In this document: one piece after another, positions 52,496-60,378 of the stretch | Position numbering within the stretch: the stretch's first letter is position 1 | How the letters are laid out: each line of letters starts with the position of its first letter | Source of the DNA: Microvirga sp. | GTDB lineage: Bacteria; Pseudomonadota; Alphaproteobacteria; Rhizobiales; Beijerinckiaceae | Direction: 5' to 3' | NCBI GenBank assembly: GCA_031181145.1 | Contig: JAPSLB010000025.1 | Location: forward strand, 1-64,000 | DNA: 64,000 nt | Position numbers and translations under genes: made by a program | The notes under the pieces: generated by a model | The model's database searches: none | Told to the model about the DNA's origin: nothing | The model's input: only the letters and a program-made list of their open reading frames with translations

Positions 52496-52843
52496 TTAGG
52501 CGAGCACGGAAGCCGGCGTCTCACCTCGAGATCTCTCCGAGATCCGCTGTTTCCTCCGATGCAATCGGCGGCCGATCTTTCCGAGCGCCTGGTCGAATGC
52601 CCGATCGCAGTCGCCCGCTGACGCCTCGGCCACGATCATCTTGAGATTGTTGACTTGGACGTTGATGGTGCAGCTGTACGAGTGTCCCTCACGGGTGAAC
52701 CCGACAGTCGCGTGGTTCAAATGCCCGAAATACATCCTGGTCACATGCACGATCTCCTCCCGCACCTTATGAGGCAGGGGCTCCGCGAGCTCGATGTTGG
52801 AACTGTTGATCTTGATCGGCGCGCCTGTGCCATTCTGGTTCAT
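52496..52843 (-). CDS. hpf: Ribosome hibernation-promoting factor/RaiA-like protein
   Basis: This 115-aa HPF-like protein has PIKINSSNIELAEPLPHKVR, VTRMYFGHLNHATVGFTREG, VNVQV-type strands (CTINVQVNNLKMIVAEASAG) and DCDRAFDQALGKIGRRLHRR. Size fits the short form that dimerises or silences ribosomes in slow growth. AAGGAGG before the ATG at 52843 decides the start. It is convergent with the fifth Rnk-like gene. Confidence 0.85.
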   Translation of the reverse strand: MNQNGTGAPIKINSSNIELAEPLPHKVREEIVHVTRMYFGHLNHATVGFTREGHSYSCTINVQVNNLKMIVAEASAGDCDRAFDQALGKIGRRLHRRKQRISERSRGETPASVLA

Positions 52844-52854
52844 GAATGCCTCCT

Positions 52855-53055
52855 TCATAGGGTCGTGGCGTGGAACTTGTCCCGATGAGGCATGCGCCTC
52901 ATCGTGCCCTTCCGGAGAGTGTCGTCCGGGTGTCGGGGCGTTTTGGATCTGGCCGGTTCATCGTTTCCGTAGGAACACCAAGGGCACCGTGCCGCAGCCC
53001 TTGGCAAACTGCGCTTGCAGATACTGCAGACGTCCCGCCGTAAGCGCCTCAGCAT
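52855..53055 (-). CDS. Small zinc-ribbon-like protein
   Basis: The 66-aa frame has CSIC then CPWC eleven residues on, a likely four-Cys zinc ribbon, in MLRRLRRDVCSICKRSLPRA...CPWCSYGNDE. AGGAG stands 8 nt before the ATG, a good start signal. It ends 11 nt upstream of the hpf start. It overlaps the frame at 52958-53146, and both cannot be judged with certainty. Confidence 0.45.
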   Translation of the reverse strand: MLRRLRRDVCSICKRSLPRAAARCPWCSYGNDEPARSKTPRHPDDTLRKGTMRRMPHRDKFHATTL

Positions 53056-53146
53056 CGATGATCTCCTGTCGAGTTTTGTTCGCCGTTGACAGCCTGCGCA
53101 AAAGTCGCCGCCGGGAAAGCAGTCGGTGTTTCAGGTCTTCGCGCAT
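52958..53146 (-). CDS. Possible 62-aa basic helical protein
   Basis: The frame begins MREDLKHRLLSRRRLLRRLS and contains EIIDAEALTAGRLQYLQAQF. It is basic and helical. It starts 20 nt after the stop of the upstream membrane gene but lacks a ribosome binding site, and it overlaps the zinc-ribbon frame by 98 bp. One of the two is probably spurious. Confidence 0.3.
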   Translation of the reverse strand: MREDLKHRLLSRRRLLRRLSTANKTRQEIIDAEALTAGRLQYLQAQFAKGCGTVPLVFLRKR

Positions 53147-53166
53147 GTCGGCTTTTTCACATGTGG

Positions 53167-53355
53167 CTAGCGCCTCTTGCCCGGCTGAAATGCGTGTGTC
53201 GCCGCCACTCGGGCTGCAAGGATCAGCGTCAGGGAAGCCGACAGGCCCAGGATGCTGATCGACGCCGCGCATCCGAACGCCTCGCCCAGACTTTCCCAGA
53301 AGATGACCTGCGCAAACGTCAGCGCGAGGAGGGTTGCAAAGATGACAATGGACAT
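53167..53355 (-). CDS. 62-aa two-helix membrane protein
   Basis: The protein MSIVIFATLLALTFAQVIFW ... GCAASISILGLSASLTLILA has two probable membrane helices and a basic end. GAGG lies 4 nt before the ATG. It is the first of a short leftward series ending at hpf. No family recognised. Confidence 0.5.
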   Translation of the reverse strand: MSIVIFATLLALTFAQVIFWESLGEAFGCAASISILGLSASLTLILAARVAATHAFQPGKRR

Positions 53356-53989
53356 GACCTCACCATGCGGCGCTCTCGTCGAGACGCCGTTCCTGAAATT
53401 TCGATTGTGTTCGCAAGCAAACCCGCACGCCGGTGCGGTCCTCGGCGTGGATGGCGATGCAGTTACGACTTGTCGGGTTTTTGCGGTGTAACGATCATCC
53501 CCGGACTACAAGCGTCCGGGGCTCAGGATCCCGTCTTCAGACGGCCTGCGCGCAAAGCGGAAATGGTACGGATCGTAGACATGATGCCGCTAATGTCGGC
53601 CGCGTCCTCTCGAAAGTCAAGGTTGGCGGCTGCGTCGGAAAGTGCCGTTTGACAATGCGTTGCGGCGGCCTAAGTTGATCGCGCTATGTTGACGTCTTCA
53701 AGACATGTCCGTGGCCACTGCCACGCAGGAACCCTGATCGCGGGACATTAGCCCCGAGGTTCGGCGCCGACAATGCGCGAGCCCCGGGGTACGAGAGCTG
53801 CCAAACATTCAAGCAGACACAGCCCAGACGTTTGGAAGGTCCGGGTACGATATCGGCCGAATTTCTCGCAGGTTGGCTCGCCACGTCGCAGTGATCTCAT
53901 GTCCCATGCTCGTATCGAGGCGCACACGGCCGGAACGCGGGACCCCAACGGCGGCAATGTGAGGACCGCGACAGGCGAGGCGGAGTGCA
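53356..53989. other. Intergenic region, no gene seen
   Basis: This 634-bp stretch lies between divergent small genes. Open frames here are short, lack ribosome binding sites and overlap each other. I see no RNA gene. Confidence 0.5.
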
Positions 53990-54205
53990 ATGAGCAAAGA
54001 ATCGAAGAAGAGATCGTTGAGCTATCGAGTCACGACGCCAGAGGAACGGATCAAGCGTCAGGCGGAGAACGAAGAACGCTCCGAGCGCATCATCGCACTG
54101 AGGGCGCAGGGCCTCAACTACGTCACCATCGCGCTCCGCATGGGCTTGAGCACGAGCACCGTCAGTCGCATTGCGCGGGAATACAGCCGGCAGTCACACG
54201 AGTAG
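53990..54205 (+). CDS. 71-aa helix-turn-helix protein
   Basis: The protein has a basic N-terminus (MSKESKKRSLSYRVTTPEER), a charged helix and a C-terminal HTH of the resolvase/GcrA-like type (GLNYVTIALRMGLSTSTVSR, IAREYSRQ). It is probably a DNA-binding protein. The stop codon is also the first base set of a palindromic-repeat remnant. Function is unknown. Confidence 0.6.
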   Translation: MSKESKKRSLSYRVTTPEERIKRQAENEERSERIIALRAQGLNYVTIALRMGLSTSTVSRIAREYSRQSHE

Positions 54206-54240
54206 AGCATCGGACGTGAAACGCGGAATCCACCGTTGGA
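54203..54240 (+). repeat. Partial copy of a Rhizobiales-type palindromic repeat
   Basis: TAGAGCATCGGACGTGAAA matches one arm of the full element at 62301-62346, followed by a diverged GCGGAATCCACCGTTGGATC. The second arm is not recognisable, so this is a decayed copy. Confidence 0.6.
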
Positions 54241-54751
54241 TCGGTTCGAGCTCTCTCTGGCAGGATGCGCTAGGATCCGCCGTGTTAATCGAGAATGCAT
54301 CCATCGAGTGCAGCATCACCCGGAAGCATATTCGGCAGCATCCGTTCTGCCTGGAAGCAAGCGTGCTGAGAGCTTGAGTGCCATCCCCTTCATACGGGCC
54401 GGCGTCAGATCGACCTGGCGCGGCAAGAGAACTCCCTGCCGACGATCCCGTTTCGGTCCTGTGCTGTTGACGGGACGAGCTTCTGGGACCCTGCATGCAC
54501 CTATTGCCTTGCCCGCTGCCGACCCGAGATCATCCATGCGGTTCCTTCGCGCCGCGATTTGCCACTGGATCTTTTGTCATGACATCTACAAGAGCACCTG
54601 AAAGCACACCTGCCAGCCAGTCGGCCCGTTCGGGGCCACCCCACCCGAACTTTCTGAAACTTGGGCCGGATGCGTGCGTCCCCGCCATGGAACCAGCCCG
54701 TGATGCAAGGCATGAAGAGGTGGATATACCGGGCCACGGAACGAGGTGCCA
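54241..54751. other. Intergenic region, no gene seen
   Basis: This stretch of about 510 bp between the HTH gene and the membrane protein gene has no frame with convincing protein character or start signals. Confidence 0.45.
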
Positions 54752-55570
54752 GTGACAAGCGAACGCTATGCCATAGGCTTGGCACGCGCCTTCGGCGGCG
54801 CGATCCTTTTCGGCATCCCGCTGCTGATGACGATGGAGATGTGGTCCTTGGGCTTCTCGATGGGACGGGGCCGGCTTCTGCTGCTCATGAGCTTCACCTT
54901 TGCGGTCCTGGTCGGTCTTTCCTATTTCTCCGGCTTCGAGAAAACCTTCAGCCTGAAGGAGGACGCCATGGACGCGTTCGCCGCCTTCGGGGTCGGCGTG
55001 ATCACGTCCGCCGTGCTGCTCATGGTGTTTGCCGTGATCAGCCTCGACATGACCTGGGGCGAGATCGTCGGTCGTGTGGCGCTGCAAAGCGTACCCGCGA
55101 GCACGGGCGCCATGCTCGGGCGCAAGCAGCTAGGCGCGGAGCAGGACATGGAGGCGGAGGCTGAACGCAAGCGGGAGGCGGGCTATGGCGGCGAACTCTT
55201 CCTCATGCTGGCGGGCGCCCTGTTCCTCGCCTTCAACATGGCCCCGACGGAGGAGATGGTGCTGATCGCGTTCCAAATGACACCCTGGCACGGCCTGGCG
55301 CTGGGTGCGCTCTCCATCGTGCTCCTGCACGCCTTCGTCTACAGCATCGGCTTCTCAGGCCAGGAGAGCCGTCCCGAAGGCGGCAGCTTCCTGTCGACCT
55401 TCGTGCATTTCACGTTGGTCGGCTACGCCATCGCTCTCCTGATGAGCCTCTACGTCCTCTGGACTTTCGGGCGGACGGACGGCGTGGCCCTGGCCGAGAT
55501 CGCGAATATGCTGGTGGTGCTGGGCTTCCCGGCATCCTTGGGCGCGGCGACCGCGCGGCTGGTAGTGTGA
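54752..55570 (+). CDS. TIGR02587-family membrane protein (DUF2391)
   Basis: This 272-aa protein has about seven membrane helices and family blocks ARAFGGAILFGIPLLMTMEM, WSLGFSMGRGRLLLLM, LSYFSGFEKTF, NMAPTEEMVLIAFQMTPWHG. A GTG start at 54752 with GAGG 5 nt upstream is preferred over GTG at 54746. It is followed 7 nt on by its usual partner, a TIGR02588-type protein. Function of the pair is unknown. Confidence 0.85.
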   Translation: MTSERYAIGLARAFGGAILFGIPLLMTMEMWSLGFSMGRGRLLLLMSFTFAVLVGLSYFSGFEKTFSLKEDAMDAFAAFGVGVITSAVLLMVFAVISLDMTWGEIVGRVALQSVPASTGAMLGRKQLGAEQDMEAEAERKREAGYGGELFLMLAGALFLAFNMAPTEEMVLIAFQMTPWHGLALGALSIVLLHAFVYSIGFSGQESRPEGGSFLSTFVHFTLVGYAIALLMSLYVLWTFGRTDGVALAEIANMLVVLGFPASLGAATARLVV

Positions 55571-55577
55571 GGCGCAG

Positions 55578-56000
55578 ATGAACCGGGACCGCAGAACAGG
55601 AGCTACTCGAACCACAAAGACTGAGCAGCGGGTGCCGTGGCTGGAATGGCTGGCCGCCGGGCTCGGCCTGATCCTCGTGCTCGGCCTCTTCGGCATGATC
55701 GGCTGGCAGGTGTTCAACGGCGCCACCACGCCTCCTGCCATCACCGTCGAGGTGGAGGACATGGCTCCGGTGGAGGGAGGGTACCGGGTCCTCTTCCGGG
55801 CGCGCAACGGTGCGGGCGAGGCCGCCGCGCAGGTGGAGATCGAGGGCAAAGTGTCCGGGCCCGGCACCGAGAACGAAACGAGCCGGGTCGTTCTCGACTA
55901 CATCCCAGGCCGTTCGATACGGCGGGGCGGTCTGTTTTTCACCCGCGACCCTCGCGCCGGCGTTCTGACGGTGCGTGCCACGGGCTTCGCGGAACCTTGA
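55578..56000 (+). CDS. TIGR02588-family protein
   Basis: This 140-aa protein has an N-terminal membrane helix (WLEWLAAGLGLILVLGLFGM, IGWQVFNG) and an extracytoplasmic beta domain (GYRVLFRARNGAGEAAAQVE, DYIPGRSIRRGGLFF, DPRAGVL). It is the standard partner of the TIGR02587 membrane protein. GAGG precedes the ATG. A run of nine C follows at 56060-56068. Confidence 0.85.
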   Translation: MNRDRRTGATRTTKTEQRVPWLEWLAAGLGLILVLGLFGMIGWQVFNGATTPPAITVEVEDMAPVEGGYRVLFRARNGAGEAAAQVEIEGKVSGPGTENETSRVVLDYIPGRSIRRGGLFFTRDPRAGVLTVRATGFAEP

Positions 56001-56755
56001 GCCTCTTGCCCCCGCTGCCCTGCCTCACATCCTAAGCACCGTGACGCAGTAGAAGCCAGCCCCCCCCCAGGCAGTCCCCGTTGGCGCCCCTGGTGCGCCA
56101 GCCCGCACTGCTCAAAAGCGTCTTGGGCTGTAGTATCTTGGGCTTGCCGAGGAGTTGCTCGCTTGAATTGAGGTACGGGGAGAATCCCTATTTCATGCGG
56201 GAGGCTACCAGCGCCTTTACCAGGAAATACGGAAACGTTGGCGGAATCGGTGTCGCGCAGCCGAAGCGGCGTAGAATAGACACGCTACGGAGGATGATTT
56301 TTTAGGAGGACCAACGTACCAGAGCTCCACGCAGAGACCTTTGAAAATACGAAATCGGCTTCTTCCCTCGGGTCAGTTCCCGCCCGCGCACGAACGGCTG
56401 CGATCCGGCACAATATCGGCGAAACTTTTTGGTGACCGGCGCGGATTGTGTGAAGTTCCAAAGGAACAGCGCGCCCAGACGGGCAGGCGTTCAGGAACAG
56501 CAGTGCCCTGAGCCGGCCACCCTCGGGCAATGTCTGATTTGTCGACCGGAGCGGACGAGACCGCAGGGTCTTAGATGTGCCAAAACACGACCTTCCCGAT
56601 TTGGAAAATTCGCTAAGCGGAGAGATTTTGATCCAGTTTGGCGGATCAGCCCTGCCGCTCGCGAATCAGGCTCTCAGGTCCTGAAAGGTCGTTATCGGAA
56701 CGGTCGTCGAGATGAAGGCACCACGAGATCGTCCCTGCGGCAGTTGCTCGGGCGA
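56001..56755. other. Intergenic region of 755 bp, no gene seen
   Basis: The composition looks less GC-rich and frames are short and without start signals. A short frame at about 56195-56305 (MREATSAFTRKYGNVGGIGV) has no family resemblance. I see no tRNA or repeat. Confidence 0.5.
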
Positions 56756-57217
56756 TTAGACATTGAGCGGATTCTTACGCGCCATCATCTTCATGTGGAT
56801 GAGCGGATATGGACGGCCCGTGCCGTCCAACTCGGAGCGGCCGACTTCTCTGAAGCCCATCCTCTGATAAAAGGCGCGCGCTCCTTCGTTCTGTTCGTTG
56901 ACGTCAACCGCCAAGCCATCCTCAAGGCCGCGGGCGTGCTCGACGAGCAGACGTCCGATCCCCTTGCCGTGTTGATCAGGGGCGACGAAGAGCGCATCGA
57001 TCATTGGCCCTGTCATGCCCATGAAGGCGACGGGCCTGTCCGAGGCATCGACGACGACCCAGAACCGGCCATGAGGCAGGTAGTCGTTGCGAACCATATT
57101 GGAAAAGAACTCAACATCGGCCTCGCTCAGAAAGTGATGGGTCGCCTGCACAGCGGCAAGCCAGATGGTGCACATGATTGCGGTGTCGTCAGGACAAGAA
57201 GGGCGAATGGTCAGCAT
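56756..57217 (-). CDS. GNAT acetyltransferase (YjaB-like)
   Basis: This 153-aa protein has the GNAT acetyl-CoA motif DQHGKGIGRLLVEHA, an N-terminal TIRPSCPDDTAIMCTIWLAA, and AFYQRMGFREVGRSE near the end. It resembles YjaB-type N-acetyltransferases. The substrate is unknown. It ends the leftward unit. Confidence 0.86.
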   Translation of the reverse strand: MLTIRPSCPDDTAIMCTIWLAAVQATHHFLSEADVEFFSNMVRNDYLPHGRFWVVVDASDRPVAFMGMTGPMIDALFVAPDQHGKGIGRLLVEHARGLEDGLAVDVNEQNEGARAFYQRMGFREVGRSELDGTGRPYPLIHMKMMARKNPLNV

Positions 57218-57348
57218 ACTCTGCGCTCCATAGGTTGCGGTTCGGCGGAATCAGGCCACGATTCCAGGCGGGACAGCAGACGGCGAAAGCGTTCGAGGTT
57301 CATGCCCTTGATGTAAGTGTTGGATAACGGCGACGCCAAAGCATTGAT

Positions 57349-57840
57349 ATGGACCAGGACGCGAACACAACACCCTTTCCGGAGACCATCAGACCAGCCT
57401 CCCTAAATGAAGCTGGTGAGGTGGCGCGGCTCCACCGCTACGTTGTACAGACATGCCTGCCCTATCTGCCTGATCTGCACACACCAGAGGAAGATCTTTG
57501 GTACTTCACAAACCGCTTGTTTCCTGATCATCAGGTCTGGGTTTATGTCGAAGGCTCCATCAAGGGCTACTGCGGCTTCCGTAAGGGATGGGTTAGCCAT
57601 CTCTATATCAGTCCGGAAGTCCATGGAAAGGGCGTAGGATCCTTGCTGTTGAGGAAGGCTACGGAGGCTTACTCCCCCCTGCGGCTATGGGTATTTCAAC
57701 GAAACACACGTGCAATCCGCTTCTATGAGAGGCATGGGTTCCGCCTGATTAAGACGTCCGATGGCGCAAGAAATGAGGAGAAGGAGCCGGACGCTTTGTA
57801 CGGGTGGGGATTGTGGCCAAGCGACCTATATCCGAGGTGA
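57349..57840 (+). CDS. GNAT acetyltransferase
   Basis: This 163-aa protein has GNAT motifs VSHLYISPEVHGKGVGSLLL and NTRAIRFYERHGF, with TIRPASLNEAGEVARLHRYV at the start. The second half carries EEKEPDALYGWGL. It is divergent from the YjaB-like gene. No clear ribosome binding site. Confidence 0.83.
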   Translation: MDQDANTTPFPETIRPASLNEAGEVARLHRYVVQTCLPYLPDLHTPEEDLWYFTNRLFPDHQVWVYVEGSIKGYCGFRKGWVSHLYISPEVHGKGVGSLLLRKATEAYSPLRLWVFQRNTRAIRFYERHGFRLIKTSDGARNEEKEPDALYGWGLWPSDLYPR

Positions 57841-58100
57841 TACGGTTTTGCACTGCTCCGGAGCAAGGCCTCCCATCTCTCTTGGCGTGACCACGGCAAG
57901 GAAAGCCGATGTTTCTGGTCGAGGAACGGACCGATTTGCAAAAGTCCGCGTTAGGGCAGAGGAAGAGGTTTTATAGCCGTCAAACGCATCCAGGGCTCCA
58001 CCTTGAACAGCCTCTCGACCGCCCAGTGTTCATTTCAATCTGAGGCGTACCGTATTGGAATAGTCTTCGGTGCTTGAGATGACTTGTGCATTTACAATGG

Positions 58101-58736
58101 CTATCCGCGGCATGACGAGACACCCACAAGGAATGTCCGTACGGCCGATGCCACGCACACCTGAACCTCCTCTTTGGAAGGTAGAGCACCGACGCCCAGT
58201 AAAGCTCTAAGGTGTAGGTCGCCTTTGACTATCTCCAGAAAGTGTCGTGCCGAGAGACCAGGGTCGACTATGTCGAGGGCACCTATTGCGTGCTGGCGCT
58301 TGAGGTATTCGGAAAGCCGGTGCGCAGCGATCCCAGGGCCAGCCTCGTAGATCGCATGGCTGAGTTCCGGGCGTCGCGCCCCCTCGCTCACGGCAATACG
58401 ATACAAGCCAAGACTCACGGGCTCCAGCAGAAGCCACATGTACGCGAGACCGAAACTGAGCAACACCTCATCCGCGGGACCAACAGACCCGTCATCCAGT
58501 GCCGGTAGGGTGCAGACCATCCTCTCGCAGATCTGGCTAATCAGGGCGGCGAAGAGCCCTTCCTTACCCTTGAACTCCGCATAAAGAGTGCTGAGTGAAC
58601 CACCTGAGCGGCTGATTACCTGCTCGAGACGAGCGCCCTCATAGCCCTGCTCCAGAAACACCTCAGCAGCAGCTTGCAAGATTGCGTTTCGACGCTGACA
58701 CCGTCTGTCCTTTTGGGACTTTCTTGTTTCTGGCAC
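58101..58736 (-). CDS. TetR-family regulator
   Basis: This 211-aa repressor has an N-terminal HTH (RRNAILQAAAEVFLEQGYEG, GGSLSTLYAEFKGKEGLFAA) and an AcrR-like C-terminal domain (LLEPVSLGLYRIAVSEGARR). It is divergent from the SpoIIAA-like gene; the gap holds a perfect palindrome that is its likely operator. Confidence 0.9.
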   Translation of the reverse strand: MPETRKSQKDRRCQRRNAILQAAAEVFLEQGYEGARLEQVISRSGGSLSTLYAEFKGKEGLFAALISQICERMVCTLPALDDGSVGPADEVLLSFGLAYMWLLLEPVSLGLYRIAVSEGARRPELSHAIYEAGPGIAAHRLSEYLKRQHAIGALDIVDPGLSARHFLEIVKGDLHLRALLGVGALPSKEEVQVCVASAVRTFLVGVSSCRG

Positions 58737-58760
58737 TTGACTTTAAGACCGCTCGACAAA

Positions 58761-58780
58761 AGTGTAATCCTCATTACACT
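58761..58780. promoter_or_regulatory. Perfect palindromic operator for the TetR regulator
   Basis: AGTGTAATCCTCATTACACT has 8-bp exact arms with a 4-bp centre. It lies 24 nt from the TetR start and 36 nt from the start of the divergent gene, so one site could repress both. Confidence 0.8.
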
Positions 58781-58816
58781 ACCATCCTGACATCCTCGAG
58801 TCCAGCGAGCGGCACC

Positions 58817-59218
58817 ATGACCCCATCCATCGCAGATCCGAGCTTCGCGCTCACGGTCGGCTATGACGCGGACATTTCCTGTGTGACTATGACTTGGAAG
58901 GGCTACGCCACCAGCCGGGAGTTCCGAGAAGGCAATGAGCGCATTCTTGGGGCCCTCACCGAGAGGCGAGCCACAAAGCTGCTTGGAGATATCAAGGACT
59001 TCGTGCTCATCGGGGCGGATGATCAGCACTGGCTCTCGAGCAACTGGATTCCCCGAGCTATGGACGCAGGTCTCCGAACCGTCGCGATGATCACGCCCGT
59101 GTTCTACTTCAACCGGGTCGCTGTCGAGAGTGTCGGCCAAATGCTCGATCCCGAGGCTTTGATCTTACGATATTTCGACAACCGTGATGCCGCGCGCCAG
59201 TGGCTCGGATCCGTGTAG
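58817..59218 (+). CDS. SpoIIAA-like (STAS/SEC14) domain protein
   Basis: This 133-aa protein reads MTPSIADPSFALTVGYDADI ... LLGDIKDFVLIGADDQHWLS ... GLRTVAMITPVFYFNRVAVE, a pattern of SpoIIAA-like cytoplasmic proteins found beside TetR regulators. The ATG at 58817 is preferred; the longer frame crosses the operator. It is followed 24 nt on by a GNAT gene, probably one transcript. Confidence 0.65.
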   Translation: MTPSIADPSFALTVGYDADISCVTMTWKGYATSREFREGNERILGALTERRATKLLGDIKDFVLIGADDQHWLSSNWIPRAMDAGLRTVAMITPVFYFNRVAVESVGQMLDPEALILRYFDNRDAARQWLGSV

Positions 59219-59242
59219 CGCGCTTCCAACAAGGAAAACGAA

Positions 59243-59710
59243 ATGCACGTCCGAAGATTTCAGGACGATGATGCTCCGGAACTCGTAGAGCTGTACAAGA
59301 GGTCCGTCCGCAGCATTGGCCCTAAGGACTATTCGACCAGACAGATAGAAGCGTGGTTGTCGCTCGCTCCCAGCCTTGAGGCGATGCGCGCAAGATGTAC
59401 AGACGGCCGTGCCGTTCTACTGGCGGTTGGGAACAATGGTCGGCCACTCGCTTTTGGCGACATCGAGACTGACGGGCACATTGGATACTTCTATTGCGCT
59501 CCTGAGCACGCAGGCTCCGGTGTTGCGCTAGAGGTCTATAACTCTCTGGAGCGGCATGCTCTGGGAGCCGGGTTGTCCAGAATGTACGTCGCGGCCAGTG
59601 AGGCAGCACGGCGCTTCTTCCTTCGTCGCGGCTTCCACGTACTAGCGCGTCGAGATCTCCGGATAGACGGCGTCCCGATCCACAATTTCTCGATGGAAAA
59701 GCAATTGTGA
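59243..59710 (+). CDS. GNAT acetyltransferase
   Basis: This 155-aa protein has GNAT features (MHVRRFQDDDAPELVELYKR, SVRSIGPKDYSTRQIEAWL, YFYCAPEHAGSGVALEVYNS, FFLRRGFHVLARRDLRIDGV). The Q/RxxGxG loop is changed to HAGSGV, so acetyl-CoA binding may differ. It follows the SpoIIAA-like gene. Confidence 0.82.
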   Translation: MHVRRFQDDDAPELVELYKRSVRSIGPKDYSTRQIEAWLSLAPSLEAMRARCTDGRAVLLAVGNNGRPLAFGDIETDGHIGYFYCAPEHAGSGVALEVYNSLERHALGAGLSRMYVAASEAARRFFLRRGFHVLARRDLRIDGVPIHNFSMEKQL

Positions 59711-59885
59711 CTTCGAGATGCATCGTTCCATGACCATTCGCCTTCAGCCCATCACACCGCATCTGCCTGGAGGTTTCTCCGGGAATGCCCCTCCGAACGC
59801 ATTGCGCGATGACCGGCTCACTCCCTTTCTAAAGGAAGTGATAGCATCCCATAACGACCTATACCCAAGGAACGGGACGCGATAG

Positions 59886-60149
59886 CCCTCCGGGACCGGC
59901 GCCTATATCCTCTCCAAGCACGGCATCCGCGTGAACGCGGTGAACCCCGGTCTGATCGACACGCAGGTCGCCCGCGACGTTGTTGACGGGGATGAGCGGG
60001 CATACGCCGACTTTGCGCAGCAGGTTTCCATCGGCCGGGCGGACCGACTTGAGGGGATCGCCTCGGCCGTGCTGTGGCTTTGCAGCCGAGGGGCGAGATA
60101 CATCGTCGGGCAAGCGCTCACCGTGGATGGCGGAATGACGGTGCCGTAA
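59886..60149 (+). pseudogene. C-terminal fragment of a short-chain dehydrogenase/reductase
   Basis: The frame reads SKHGIRVNAVNPGLIDTQVA, ADRLEGIASAVLWLCS, ARYIVGQALTVDGGMTVP, which is the last third of a classical SDR. The Rossmann motif, the Ser-Tyr-Lys catalytic site and any start are absent; a stop lies at 59883-59885. The piece directly before the C-part (GAYILSKHG) suggests an internal deletion. Confidence 0.9.
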
Positions 60150-60378
60150 TCACGCTCTCATTGTATGCTCTACGGGAGCTTCGGGCCTTTCGGGCGCGCC
60201 CGAGTTGTACATTTGGGTTCCGGACGCAAGGATAATGTTCGAAACTCACCGATCTCGGAGTTTCATTGTTGACTTGGGTCAAGATCGACGATCTGCCGTG
60301 TCCACTCCTCCCGTCTACGGCCTGCTCTAAGTTCCCTTGGACCCGGGACCCCACCCATTTTCCTCGGCAGGGCCGTGC

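Noticed and set aside
54236-54601. 121-codon plus-strand frame
   Set aside because: No start signal, and the translation is rich in residues unlike local proteins.
56060-56068. Run of nine C as a phase-variable tract
   Set aside because: It lies outside any gene and after the stop of the TIGR02588-type gene.
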